Assembly: GCA_964519905.1 (NCBI GenBank)
Contig: CAZFLN010000002.1
Span: 1-64,000 of the forward strand
Direction: 5' to 3'
Length of the DNA stretch: 64,000 nt
DNA from: CAZFLN01 sp964519905
Lineage (GTDB): Bacteria > Patescibacteriota > Microgenomatia > UBA1400 > UBA1396
The notes below the pieces were generated by a model. The model ran no database searches. It was not told where the DNA came from and saw only the letters and a list, made by a program, of their open reading frames with translations. Shown one piece after another: positions 17,402-25,315 of the stretch; the first letter of the stretch is position 1; every line of letters starts with the position of its first letter. Both the position numbers and the translations under genes were made by a program.

Positions 17402-18202
17402 ATGAACACACTTTTAGTCATTCAAAACCGAGCAATTAAAGCTGCCCAAGAAGAGCGCTGGCAAGATGCGATCGATTCAAACAAAGAAATACTTGAGTCT
17501 GATCCACAAAACATCGGCGCACTCAACCGTTTGGGCTTCTGTTACTTACAGCTTGGTGAACACAGCAAGGCAAAAAAGACATACAACTCTGTCCTCTCTC
17601 TCGATAAGACCAACAATGTTGCCAAAAAATACCTCGACATGATCGAGAAATCTGGCGCACAACCAATGAAGCTTCCGAAAGCACTCAAACACTCTGACTT
17701 TATCGACGAACCAGGGAAAACAAAGTCTATTCCGCTCGTCCGTTTGGCTGGTGCCGACGTTCTTGAAGAATTAAGTATCGGCGCAGAGTGTCAATTCAAA
17801 GCCAGTAAAACTCGCATTTCTGTTCAATCAGAAGGCGTGTACGTTGGCACGCTTCCCGATGACGTATTTCTTCGTTTACAACCGCTCGTAGAAGCCGGAA
17901 ACACCTATAGCATTCGCTTGCAGTCTCTCAAATCCGGAAATGTCCGAGTGTTTGTACGAGAACTCACTCGCGCATCCAGTGTTTCTCACATTAGCTCCTT
18001 CCCAACTGAAACTTTGGGTGTCCTGTCACTTGATCACAGCGAATTGGCCCGAGAAGATGAAGTTCCTGTCATGGTTTCCGAAACCGGGGACGATGGGGAT
18101 GATCTGGCTCTCGATACTCGAGACATTGATGAAGCACTCGAAGAAACCGAAGATTTCGATGACGATGTCGATGCAGAACTCGATGACGCCACCGACGAGT
18201 AA
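17402..18202 (+). CDS. TPR protein with acidic C-terminal tail
   Basis: Residues about 5-75 form two tetratricopeptide repeats (AIKAAQEERWQDAIDSNKEI, then GALNRLGFCYLQLGEHSKAK), which mediate protein contacts. The middle (about 105-190) is a predicted beta-rich domain, LVRLAGADVLEELSIG to RVFVREL, reminiscent of HIRAN-like barrels, though I would not assert that family. The last 50 residues are extremely acidic (ETEDFDDDVDAELDD). No signal peptide is seen, so it is likely cytoplasmic. Start ATG 17402 begins the TPR directly. Function is unknown. Confidence 0.75.
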   Translation: MNTLLVIQNRAIKAAQEERWQDAIDSNKEILESDPQNIGALNRLGFCYLQLGEHSKAKKTYNSVLSLDKTNNVAKKYLDMIEKSGAQPMKLPKALKHSDFIDEPGKTKSIPLVRLAGADVLEELSIGAECQFKASKTRISVQSEGVYVGTLPDDVFLRLQPLVEAGNTYSIRLQSLKSGNVRVFVRELTRASSVSHISSFPTETLGVLSLDHSELAREDEVPVMVSETGDDGDDLALDTRDIDEALEETEDFDDDVDAELDDATDE

Positions 18203-18225
18203 GCTTCTCTTCCGGCAGTAAATTC

Positions 18226-19131
18226 TTACAGTAACAAGTTCCCAACAAGCACTTCTGCTTGAACGCGTTGTGTCTCGAGCAGAGTCTCATCAACACGAGA
18301 TTCCCAATCAGAAAACAAGTGTTGCAGTCGTTTGCTGGCCCACATGTTTTCTGGAATGTCATCGGCGAGTGCTGGCTGTAATCGCAGAGCACTGGGAACG
18401 CGATCCCCTTGCGAATCGGTAGAACGCACGCCGTACCCAATCAGCTCGAGCATGCGAGCATGTCGAGCGGCGTCACCCGCAATCCCAGAGGCATTCATGA
18501 CGCGAATACTCCACTGACTCTGACGAATGGTTGTATCTTGTAAACGAAGACGAGCAAACCGATCATACGTGCTGGTATTCAACTGACCGTTCGGGAGTTT
18601 CCAAGCACTTTCAAACGGAATAACTTGACTCCGGAGTGCATCCGCCCCAAGTGTCAAACGCCACCAGGTCCAACGATCCCACAAACCGAGCTTCGTTTCC
18701 TGGCGACCCAAAAACGCCATCAGCGCTTCTCGGCGCACATACTCCACACTCAGCTGAGAAGCCGGAAAATCAACCGTCATACTGCCGTCAAACACCACTC
18801 CAAACTGCAAAGAGACTTCGCGTAACATTGCCTGCTCACTCCAGCTCTCGATTTCAGCGAGGCGTGGCAAACCAGAAAGATTATATGCTTCCCCATTATG
18901 ACTTGCTCGGAACCTCAGATCCTCTGGCACAGCAATCATGAGCAACTCTTGTGAATCAGGGCGCCAAAGAACCAAACTCAAGGGAGTTTGAACTTCATCT
19001 ACTTCTGGATGAATCAAGAGCACGGCACGTTGCTCCGGCTCCGTCCAGGTACGATTTCGAAAAAGAATCCACCCAAAAAGCCCAATACTTACCAGGAAAA
19101 TCCAGAAAAAAACGGTACGGACACGATTCAT
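18226..19131 (-). CDS. membrane-anchored LytR C-terminal-domain protein
   Basis: An N-terminal transmembrane anchor (about residues 7-25, VFFWIFLVSIGLFGWILF) precedes an extracytoplasmic domain. The middle (AVLLIHPEVDEVQTPLSLVL onward) resembles a reduced LytR-CpsA-Psr domain, a family that attaches glycopolymers to peptidoglycan, but the usual arginine cluster is not obvious. The C-terminal SIRVMNASGIAGDAARHARM with L-x-x-x-G-Y-G-V is a typical LytR_C domain. The start overlaps the tgt stop (ATGA), so it is co-translated with tgt. Confidence 0.7.
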   Translation of the reverse strand: MNRVRTVFFWIFLVSIGLFGWILFRNRTWTEPEQRAVLLIHPEVDEVQTPLSLVLWRPDSQELLMIAVPEDLRFRASHNGEAYNLSGLPRLAEIESWSEQAMLREVSLQFGVVFDGSMTVDFPASQLSVEYVRREALMAFLGRQETKLGLWDRWTWWRLTLGADALRSQVIPFESAWKLPNGQLNTSTYDRFARLRLQDTTIRQSQWSIRVMNASGIAGDAARHARMLELIGYGVRSTDSQGDRVPSALRLQPALADDIPENMWASKRLQHLFSDWESRVDETLLETQRVQAEVLVGNLLL

Positions 19132-20300
19132 GACCTCTCTAGGATGAGGGTTCGAATCGTTTCGGTCAAGCGGACCATTGTTCGCAGATTGTGCAACGAA
19201 GCCAGACGATAGTAACTGAGCTCTCCAGCCCGGAACAGGTAGTGTAAGTAGGCTCGAGTGTACCCAGCGCTGCACGTATGGCAGTCGCAGCCTGGTTCAA
19301 TAACTTGGGTATCATCTCGGAAAGCAGCGTTCCCAATCTGCATGCGTCCATTTTTGTATGGCGACTGCCACATCCACTTCTCTCCTGAAAAATCTGGTGA
19401 GCCAACATACAGAGTTCCATTGCGGGCTAAACGAGTGGGCGCAACACAGTCAAACATGTCGTAGCCTGCCTGAACAGCGTCCAATATATTCTGCGGATCG
19501 CGACCCAAACCCATGGCGTATCGTGGCATGTCTGCTGGCAATAAATCGCGGACCCAATCTAAAATTTCCACGGTCACAGCCATGTTATACCCAACTGTTT
19601 CTCCTCCAAAAGCGATTCCTTCCACAGAAGTATCCAAAATGGCTTCTAACGCCTGACGACGAATTCCTGAAAACTGCGCACCTTGCACAATGCCAAACAA
19701 TGATTGGTGATGACCTTGTTGACTTTTCCGGCCAGCACTTTCCCACTGTTCAATACAACGATGGAGCCATCGCGTGGTTCGATCCACTGAATTTTGCGTA
19801 TATTTCTCATCAGCCAGATCTGGAACACACTCGTCAAACGCCATGATAATATCTGCTCCCAAGTGTTGCTGGATTTCAATCGATTTTTCTGGCGTAAAAA
19901 GGTGTTTGGATCCATCTAAATACGAAGAAAACTGCACGCCTTCTTCCGAGATTACAGATGGCTTTATGGCCTGTTTGCCTGCTTCATCCAACTGAGCACC
20001 CAAACTAAATACCTGGAATCCACCACTGTCGGTCAGCATCGGCCCGCTGTACCGCATAAATTCGTGGACTCCACCAAGTTTGGAAACGTGCTCGTGTCCT
20101 GGTTTCAGGTATAAGTGATACGTGTTGGCCAGAATAACTTGCGGTTGTATCAATCGAATATCTTCTGAGTCAATCGATTTAATTGTGGCCCGAGTCCCAA
20201 CTGGCATAAACATGGGAGTCAGCGCCACCCCATGCGAAGTCTGCAGTTCGCCAGCCCGTGCGTGGCCAAAACTCGATTGTTCCGTGAAAATTTTACTCAT
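19128..20300 (-). CDS. tgt: queuine/preQ1 tRNA-ribosyltransferase
   Basis: Bacterial Tgt exchanges guanine-34 of GUN-anticodon tRNAs for preQ1, the first tRNA-level step of queuosine synthesis. Motifs are LANTYHLYLKPGHE, the active-site TDSGGFQVFSL, GGETVGYNM, MFDCVAPTR (nucleophile D) and the zinc site CDCHTCSAGYTRAYLHYL. Start ATG 20300 yields MSKIFTEQSSFGHARAG, the usual N-terminus. It is divergent from queA, which performs the next step. The length (390 aa) is slightly long, with an extra loop after FSLGAQL. Confidence 0.95.
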   Translation of the reverse strand: MSKIFTEQSSFGHARAGELQTSHGVALTPMFMPVGTRATIKSIDSEDIRLIQPQVILANTYHLYLKPGHEHVSKLGGVHEFMRYSGPMLTDSGGFQVFSLGAQLDEAGKQAIKPSVISEEGVQFSSYLDGSKHLFTPEKSIEIQQHLGADIIMAFDECVPDLADEKYTQNSVDRTTRWLHRCIEQWESAGRKSQQGHHQSLFGIVQGAQFSGIRRQALEAILDTSVEGIAFGGETVGYNMAVTVEILDWVRDLLPADMPRYAMGLGRDPQNILDAVQAGYDMFDCVAPTRLARNGTLYVGSPDFSGEKWMWQSPYKNGRMQIGNAAFRDDTQVIEPGCDCHTCSAGYTRAYLHYLFRAGELSYYRLASLHNLRTMVRLTETIRTLILERS

Positions 20301-20317
20301 ATATACAATTTTTTTGC

Positions 20318-20345
20318 TTGATCTGAGTCTATATTCTACTATAAT
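20318..20345 (+). promoter_or_regulatory. queA promoter
   Basis: TTGATC (20318-20323) and TATAAT (20340-20345) are separated by 16 bases. The expected transcription start is 3-5 bases before the ATG at 20356, leaving no room for a ribosome-binding site. It lies in the 55-base gap between the divergent tgt and queA genes. Confidence 0.65.
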
Positions 20346-20355
20346 AGAGCGTTCT

Positions 20356-21450
20356 ATGTCGCTTCCACTCAAGACTGAAGACTTTTTTTACTCGCTCCCC
20401 GATGAGAGAATTGCTACTAGTGGTGTCGAGCCACGAGATTCTTCTCGACTTCTCCTGGTAAATCGACATGAAAAAACACTGACTGATTCTGTTTTTTCTA
20501 CCTTCCCGTCACTTTTGAATCCTGGTGATTTACTCATACTCAACGACACCCGTGTCTTGCCAGTCCGCCTCTTTGGCAAGAAACCAACTGGTGGAGAAGT
20601 GGAAATTCTTTTAGTCAGACCGTATCGCTCTCCCCTTCCCGCCTCTACCGAAAATATTCAGGAGCCACGAGAAGTCTGGGAAGCGCTTACTCGACCGGGT
20701 CTCAAACCTGGACAAACAGTCCAAATTGCAGATAGCAATCTTATTTTTACCTGCCATGGCAGTGTGGACGAGGGCTACTCTCGCCTGCTCTCCCCTTCTC
20801 TTTCCGGCAACCAGCTCATTGAAGCGCTCAAACTCCATGGAGAACTTCCCACTCCTCCGTATGTCAAAGAATTTTCTGGAAATCCAGAGCGATACCAAAC
20901 TATTTTTGGAAACAAAGAAGGCTCAGCTGCCGCTCCTACCGCCAGCCTGCACTTCACTGATCGAACATTTGCAGAACTTTCCAACCGCGGTGTGAATATT
21001 GCTCCAGTCACGTTACATGTGGGGCTGGGAACTTTCCTTCCCGTAAAAGTTGAAGACGTGACCAATCACCACATGCACGCAGAGTGGTGCGAGGTTTCTG
21101 CCGAAACAGCCCAAAAAATCGCTGAGACAAAAGCTGCTGGCAAGCGGGTCATTGCCGCTGGAACCACTGTGGCACGAACCTTAGAAACCTCAAAAGGCCA
21201 AACATTTTCTGGAGACACTCGTCTTTTTATCTACCCGCCATACGAGTTTTCGGTGGTAGATGCGCTGCTCACAAACTTTCACCTGCCAGAATCAACTCTC
21301 TTGATGCTCGTTACAGCCTTCGCCTCTGCACCACAACCAGGGCTGCCCTTCTCTACTTTTGCGGAAAGTCTCATCGGAAAAGCCTACCAACATGCGATTC
21401 AAAACGAGTATCGTTTCTTTAGTTTTGGCGATGCGATGTTTATAGAATGA
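20356..21450 (+). CDS. queA: S-adenosylmethionine:tRNA ribosyltransferase-isomerase
   Basis: QueA converts preQ1-modified tRNA to epoxyqueuosine-tRNA using the ribosyl part of SAM. Family motifs are the N-terminal DFFYSLPDERIA, LILNDTRVLPVRLFG, LHVGLGTFLPV, H-M-H-A-E-W, and the C-terminal TNFHLPESTLLMLVTAFA. The 364-residue length is typical. Start ATG 20356 matches the family N-terminus (MSLPLKTEDFFY); the frame upstream is antisense to tgt. No preQ1 synthesis genes are seen in this window, so the base may be made elsewhere or imported. Confidence 0.95.
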   Translation: MSLPLKTEDFFYSLPDERIATSGVEPRDSSRLLLVNRHEKTLTDSVFSTFPSLLNPGDLLILNDTRVLPVRLFGKKPTGGEVEILLVRPYRSPLPASTENIQEPREVWEALTRPGLKPGQTVQIADSNLIFTCHGSVDEGYSRLLSPSLSGNQLIEALKLHGELPTPPYVKEFSGNPERYQTIFGNKEGSAAAPTASLHFTDRTFAELSNRGVNIAPVTLHVGLGTFLPVKVEDVTNHHMHAEWCEVSAETAQKIAETKAAGKRVIAAGTTVARTLETSKGQTFSGDTRLFIYPPYEFSVVDALLTNFHLPESTLLMLVTAFASAPQPGLPFSTFAESLIGKAYQHAIQNEYRFFSFGDAMFIE

Positions 21451-21471
21451 AAATAGAATAAAATCAGTTCT

Positions 21472-22027
21472 ATGACAGATCGTTCCACCGCACAATCGCT
21501 CCTCGAAAAACATATCTCCTCCCCTTCTCTGCGCCGGCACTGCCAACTGGTGGCATGGGCTATGGAGCACTATGCTCAAAAGCTCCAACAAAATACGGAC
21601 GAATGGTATATCACCGGATTGCTTCATGATATTGACTGGGAATCTCACCCAGAAGAACATCCCAATTTTGCACTGGCGAACATTCTGCCACNNNNNNNNN
21701 NTTCTGCCACAAGCGGGACTTACAGACCAACAACTTCAAGCTATCGCTGCACACGGCCCAGATCGCACTGGTGTTCAACCAGAATCACTTCTCGACAAAT
21801 ATCTTTTTGCGTGTGACGAGCTTTCTGGTTTTATCGACGCAGTGGCCAAAATCCGCCCGAACGGATTCGCTGACCTCGAATGGAAATCTGTAAAAAAACG
21901 ACTCAAAGACTCACACTTCGCAGCTGGTGTTTCTCGCGCCGATGTACAACGCGGAGCAGAACTTATTGAGCTTCCATTAGAAACTCATGTCACTGAGTTG
22001 ATCCACTGTTTCCGGAATCAGACGTAA
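21472..22027 (+). CDS. HD-domain phosphohydrolase (split by assembly gap)
   Basis: HD-domain proteins are metal-dependent phosphohydrolases, often acting on nucleotides. The N-terminal part has H-C-Q-L-V-A-W-A-M-E-H-Y and the HD motif ITGLLHDIDWE; the C-terminal part continues AIAAHGPDRTG and LLDKYLFACDELSGFIDAVA, as in HDIG-type proteins. Ten N at 21692-21701 split the frame, but TTCTGCCAC occurs on both sides. Collapsing the duplicate gives a continuous NILPQAGLTDQQLQAI. The mended protein is about 179 residues. TAAAAT at 21459-21464 ends 7 bases before the ATG. The 3' end overlaps the convergent pseudouridine synthase gene by 38 bases. Confidence 0.8.
21692..21701. other. false assembly gap (overlapping contig ends)
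   Basis: The nine bases TTCTGCCAC end the left contig and begin the right one. Removing the N run and one copy restores a single open frame. The gap is therefore probably an unmerged 9-base overlap, not missing sequence. Confidence 0.88.
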
Positions 22028-22868
22028 AAAAAGTATCGGATAATTCTGGTTTCAAAATCTCTAGTGCAGCCTGTAAATCTGCCGGCAACGGAGCAGAAAA
22101 ACTCTGTTCGAATCCTGATTCGGGGTGAATCAATGAGATTTTCCACGCATGCAGCCATTGTCTTGGACACCACACCGCATCCAATCGATAGCGCTTTCTG
22201 CCCGCGTACCGTTCATCACCAACCAAAGGATGGTGCAGGTAATCCATATGGACACGAATTTGGTGAGTACGACCAGTTTTGGGCTGGAGCTCAACCAAAC
22301 TAAACCCTCCCGCATACAGGTTGCGAGCTGTATTTGCCAAAGTGCCTAAAGAAAAATCTTTTTGCCCACTGATATCTCGTAATTGTGCGGGAGTAAGGGC
22401 ATCAAACTCATGTCGGACTGTAAACTCCGTTTCACTTTCTCTCCCCTGATTTGTCACGGTAAACTTGATACGATTCTGTGGATTCCGCTCGATGGCGGCT
22501 CGCACCACGCCAGTGGATTGCGGAAGCCGCCCATGTACCAATGCCAGATATGTTTTCTGTACCGTTCTTTCCCGAAACTGACCTAACAAAGAATGCAGTG
22601 CCCGAGCTGTTTTCGCCCACACGATGACACCACTGGTATCTTTATCCAAGCGATGAACCATCCCTTCTCTTTCAGCAAAAATTGGATCTTTTAAGCTTTC
22701 TTGCCACTCAGTGGCACTACCCCACTCGGCTCTTGCCCACTCTTGCAACGTGGCTGAGCGAACAGAATCAGCCACGTTCACCACTAAACCAGCCGGTTTC
22801 TGAAGCACAGCAAAAAACTCATCTTGCCAAAGAATTTTTGGAGTCATTTGTGGAGCAAGCTGACTCAT
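21990..22868 (-). CDS. rluD: RluA-family pseudouridine synthase
   Basis: The enzyme isomerises uridines in rRNA or tRNA to pseudouridine. The catalytic motif MVHRLDKDTSGVIVWAKT with its aspartate is present, with QKTYLALVHG downstream and the C-terminal PKTGRTHQIRVHMDYLHHPLVGD. No S4 domain is present; the N-terminus goes straight into PKILWQDEFFAVLQKPAGLV. Target specificity (RluA, C or D type) cannot be settled. Its ATG overlaps the lspA stop (ATGA), placing it last in the lgt-dksA-lspA unit; RluA-family genes commonly follow lspA in bacteria. Confidence 0.92.
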   Translation of the reverse strand: MSQLAPQMTPKILWQDEFFAVLQKPAGLVVNVADSVRSATLQEWARAEWGSATEWQESLKDPIFAEREGMVHRLDKDTSGVIVWAKTARALHSLLGQFRERTVQKTYLALVHGRLPQSTGVVRAAIERNPQNRIKFTVTNQGRESETEFTVRHEFDALTPAQLRDISGQKDFSLGTLANTARNLYAGGFSLVELQPKTGRTHQIRVHMDYLHHPLVGDERYAGRKRYRLDAVWCPRQWLHAWKISLIHPESGFEQSFSAPLPADLQAALEILKPELSDTFFTSDSGNSGSTQ

Positions 22869-23296
22869 ACAGTATCCTCTTCTCCTTCTCCATTCACAAA
22901 ACTCGCCACGAATACTAAAACAACACCAAGAAAAATAGCGTAATCAGCCACATTATTCTGAATATGTGTAAATGGAATGGTGAGTGGATCTCGTACCGCA
23001 CCAGTCAATACTCGGTCAACAATATTACTAAAACCACCGCCGACAATCATTCCAATTGCCGCCCACCCCCACCAAGACCATTGCTGACGCTGCGCCACCA
23101 AGGAAAGCCAAGCAAAAAGTACCACCAACAGTAAAGCGGTCATCCCTGGAACTCCGCCCCATCCAGCTGCCACACCAAAAGCCACACCTTGATTGAGTAA
23201 TACATCTGGAAGCAGCCGTTTCAAAACTTGATCAATCAACACTACCCCAGCAGCACAAAGATACACGATCGCGGTTGAAAGCCAAAAAGGAAGCAT
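22865..23296 (-). CDS. lspA: signal peptidase II (lipoprotein)
   Basis: LspA cleaves signal peptides of diacylated prolipoproteins within the membrane. The 143-residue protein has four membrane helices and the aspartyl-protease pair D94 (GGGFSNIVDRV) and D118 (IQNNVADYAIF), plus the N-Q-G-V-A-F-G motif. Its partner Lgt is two genes upstream. It overlaps the pseudouridine synthase start by ATGA and starts 8 bases after the DksA-like stop. Confidence 0.94.
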   Translation of the reverse strand: MLPFWLSTAIVYLCAAGVVLIDQVLKRLLPDVLLNQGVAFGVAAGWGGVPGMTALLLVVLFAWLSLVAQRQQWSWWGWAAIGMIVGGGFSNIVDRVLTGAVRDPLTIPFTHIQNNVADYAIFLGVVLVFVASFVNGEGEEDTV

Positions 23297-23304
23297 ACAG
23301 AAGT

Positions 23305-23661
23305 CTATTTCTCAGCCATTGCCGGAGCACCCGTTCTGGCTTCTGGCACGAGACGCAAACGTGCAAATGGAATTGGCTCACCAGTTTTCTCATCGAGACC
23401 GTATTTACCGGCTTCTATTCTTTGCAGTGCCGCTTCGACTTCCGCCAAAATTGCTTGAGATTCGTCGCTCAAGACATCATTTTCCAGAATGGTATGATCT
23501 TCTAACGCTTCATCACCGGTTTCACTGTTATCAATCACTCGCTCGGGATCGTTCACCGGATTGGCCTCATCGACGCGTTCCTTGAATTGAGTCAGTTGGG
23601 CTTTTTTTTCTTCGAGCTTCTGTCGGAGCTCTGTTAACTCAGCGGGACTTAAGTGTTTCAT
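23305..23661 (-). CDS. DksA/TraR-family protein lacking zinc cysteines
   Basis: The 118-residue protein has the DksA layout: N-terminal helix, charged coiled coil (LRQKLEEKKAQLTQFKERV), a second helix (AILAEVEAALQRIEAGKYGL), and the fold ending EPIPFARLRLVPEARTG. DksA/TraR proteins bind the RNA polymerase secondary channel. In the family the segment reads G-x-Y-G-x-C-x-x-C-G and later C-x-x-C; here every cysteine is replaced, so zinc binding is lost. A good AAAGGAG precedes the ATG, and the lgt stop overlaps it (ATGA). The role may be polymerase regulation, but that is inferred. Confidence 0.82.
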   Translation of the reverse strand: MKHLSPAELTELRQKLEEKKAQLTQFKERVDEANPVNDPERVIDNSETGDEALEDHTILENDVLSDESQAILAEVEAALQRIEAGKYGLDEKTGEPIPFARLRLVPEARTGAPAMAEK

Positions 23662-24461
23662 ACACTCCTTTCGGTTTCTGTCTTTCTTGTTACAAAAAAC
23701 AAAGTTCTTCCAGATCTACTATACAGCAGGATTAACCCAGCAAAAAATACTCCGACCGAGACAATTTGATTCAGATCAATATCCCAAATCGAAACAAACG
23801 GGTACTGAAATACACTGGTAATCATCCCTTGCAACCCAAGAATAATTAAAAATACACAGAAAAGAAATCCAGTTTTGGCCGTACGTTTTCTACTTCTGTA
23901 CCACAGGAAAAAACGATACCGAGGCTCAACCCACCACAAAAAAGCAAATGCAAAAGCAAAAAATACAGCCGAGTACAACTGAACCGGATGAGCCGGCTCT
24001 ACGCGCGAAGGAAACACCACGCCGATCGGAAGCTGTGTCGGGATTCCAGCAGCCGCACCCACGGCAAAACGAGAAAGCCAATGCCAAAATAAAAACCAAG
24101 CAAGGTAAATACTCGAAAAATCCCACAGTTCCCAAAAATCTTCCTTCAGTTCCTCTGATCTCCACCAGAGAACAAAGAAAAATGCCAATAACCCAGCTGG
24201 CGCCCACATTCCTGGATAGCCAAAAATGTTTATCCATGCCAGAGGTCGAAACTGAAATTGCCCAGCTTGAAAGACAACAAATGCCACTCGCGCAGCAACT
24301 GCCGCCCAGAGAGCCCCAAGGCCCAGAGTATCGACTGCTGAAATAAGATCAAAATGCTCTTCTCTAGCTTTCTTCCAGAAAAAAAATAAGCCACCAATAA
24401 CGCCGATCGCTAAAAATGCCCAGGAGAAACCAAGACGCAACCAAGAAAAAGAAAAAATCAT
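23658..24461 (-). CDS. lgt: Lgt-like prolipoprotein diacylglyceryl transferase
   Basis: Lgt transfers diacylglycerol to the lipobox cysteine of prolipoproteins. The 267-residue protein has about seven membrane segments. The best family signatures are ALWAAVAARVAFVVF (the Lgt G-R-x-x-Y-x-x-x region, divergent) and the HPVQLYSAVFF motif near residue 155. It is more divergent than usual, but lspA is in the same transcription unit. I chose ATG 24461 because it forms an ATGA overlap with a 35-codon upstream frame; GTG 24476 is an alternative. Confidence 0.8.
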   Translation of the reverse strand: MIFSFSWLRLGFSWAFLAIGVIGGLFFFWKKAREEHFDLISAVDTLGLGALWAAVAARVAFVVFQAGQFQFRPLAWINIFGYPGMWAPAGLLAFFFVLWWRSEELKEDFWELWDFSSIYLAWFLFWHWLSRFAVGAAAGIPTQLPIGVVFPSRVEPAHPVQLYSAVFFAFAFAFLWWVEPRYRFFLWYRSRKRTAKTGFLFCVFLIILGLQGMITSVFQYPFVSIWDIDLNQIVSVGVFFAGLILLYSRSGRTLFFVTRKTETERSV

Positions 24462-24565
24462 GAACGCAAACGGCACAACACCCTTTCTAACTCGGTTCTA
24501 AGAGAAGGACGAGAATCAGAAGAATCTGGGAAAACAGAAATCCACTCAGCTGGAGAATACGTCAT
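24458..24565 (-). CDS. 35-residue small protein ahead of lgt
   Basis: This short frame begins ATG 24565 and ends in an ATGA overlap with lgt. A -10-like TATACT (reverse complement of 24572-24577) ends exactly 6 bases before the ATG, the spacing seen at many genes here. The peptide starts MTYSPAEWISVFPDSSDS and ends with basic residues (LERVLCRLRS). It could be a leader peptide of the lgt-dksA-lspA-rluA unit or a small functional protein. No homologue is recognised. Confidence 0.5.
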   Translation of the reverse strand: MTYSPAEWISVFPDSSDSRPSLRTELERVLCRLRS

Positions 24566-24582
24566 AATGCTAGTATACCCTT

Positions 24583-25038
24583 ATGCTCTCAATATCACAC
24601 TCGCTTACTGGAGCCTTCTTGGCTGTGATGCTACAAAACCCTGTTGTTATTTTTCCAGTTGTGCTGGCCAGTCATTATTTGGAAGACTGGTTTCCTCATT
24701 GGGATGTTGGAACCGGCTTGAGTAACGGGACTCGCAAGCGCCACCATGCCATTCTTATGGAATTTGTTGAATTGGGAATCAGTGTCGCTCTGGTTTTTTG
24801 GCTCTTTCAGTCTGGAAAAAGTGATCTAAATTGGTTGGCCTGGTACGGAGCATTTCTTGGGCTTCTCCCCGATTTCATGGAGGCGCCAAGAAATTTTCTT
24901 AAGTGGGAACCAGCTTGGCTCAAGCCGCTCAATGACATTCATCATTCATTCCATCACTCCACGCCAAATATTCTGCGTGGACTGGCTCCACAGATTGTTC
25001 TTTGGTTGGTGATTGGGTGGATGGTACTGAAGGTTTGA
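24583..25038 (+). CDS. membrane protein with HYLED-PHWD motif
   Basis: The 151-residue protein has three or four membrane segments and conserved-looking polar motifs: SHSLTGAF near the start, HYLEDWFPHWD (about residues 29-39), PDFMEAPRNFL and DIHHSFHHS. The His/Asp pattern resembles small membrane-bound metal-dependent hydrolases (YdjM/DUF457-like), but the identity is not established. TAGTAT (24571-24576) ends 6 bases before the ATG and overlaps the divergent promoter of the small lgt-leader gene. The stop TGA (25036-25038) lies inside copy B of the 3'-end repeat. Confidence 0.65.
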   Translation: MLSISHSLTGAFLAVMLQNPVVIFPVVLASHYLEDWFPHWDVGTGLSNGTRKRHHAILMEFVELGISVALVFWLFQSGKSDLNWLAWYGAFLGLLPDFMEAPRNFLKWEPAWLKPLNDIHHSFHHSTPNILRGLAPQIVLWLVIGWMVLKV

Positions 25039-25053
25039 CCTTTAGGCCTATAG
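25029..25053 (+). repeat. 3'-end repeat, copy B
   Basis: AAGGTTTGACCTTTAGGCCT with flanking G, A and TATAG matches copies C and D exactly over 24 bases. Here it overlaps the last codons of the preceding gene and supplies its TGA stop. AAGGT-TTG-ACCTT can form a small hairpin. Confidence 0.9.
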
Positions 25054-25123
25054 TCCTAACCAGGTGTGAGAAATAAAAAAATTACATTTTTTCAAGTTTG
25101 TGTCTGAAATTAAGTCAAGTAGT

Positions 25124-25147
25124 TATAGGCCTAAAGGTCAAACCTTC
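25124..25147 (-). repeat. 3'-end repeat, copy C
   Basis: It is identical over 24 bases to copies B and D and inverted relative to B, starting four bases past the tRNA-Leu 3' end on the tRNA strand. With copy B it frames a 70-base AT-rich spacer between convergent transcription units. Confidence 0.9.
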
Positions 25148-25151
25148 AATG

Positions 25152-25235
25152 TGCCTCCGGTGGGAATCGAACCCACACTCTGTTGCCAGAACGAGATTTT
25201 GAGTCTCGCGCGTCTGCCAGTTCCGCCACAGAGGC
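25152..25235 (-). tRNA. tRNA-Leu (anticodon CAA)
   Basis: The minus strand folds into a class II tRNA: acceptor GCCTCTG/CGGAGGC with one G-U pair, anticodon stem CGAGA/TCTCG with loop CTCAAAA (anticodon CAA, reading UUG), a long variable arm typical of tRNA-Leu, and T-arm GTGGG-TTCGATT-CCCAC. The discriminator is A, as for leucine tRNAs. The 3' CCA is not encoded, unlike tRNA-Thr in this window. Confidence 0.96.
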
Positions 25236-25315
25236 TAAAATCGCTCAGTCAGAAATTATTCTGAAAAACGAATCAGAGTTGTATTTTATCACCTCCGTGT
25301 GCTTATACTAGACCA

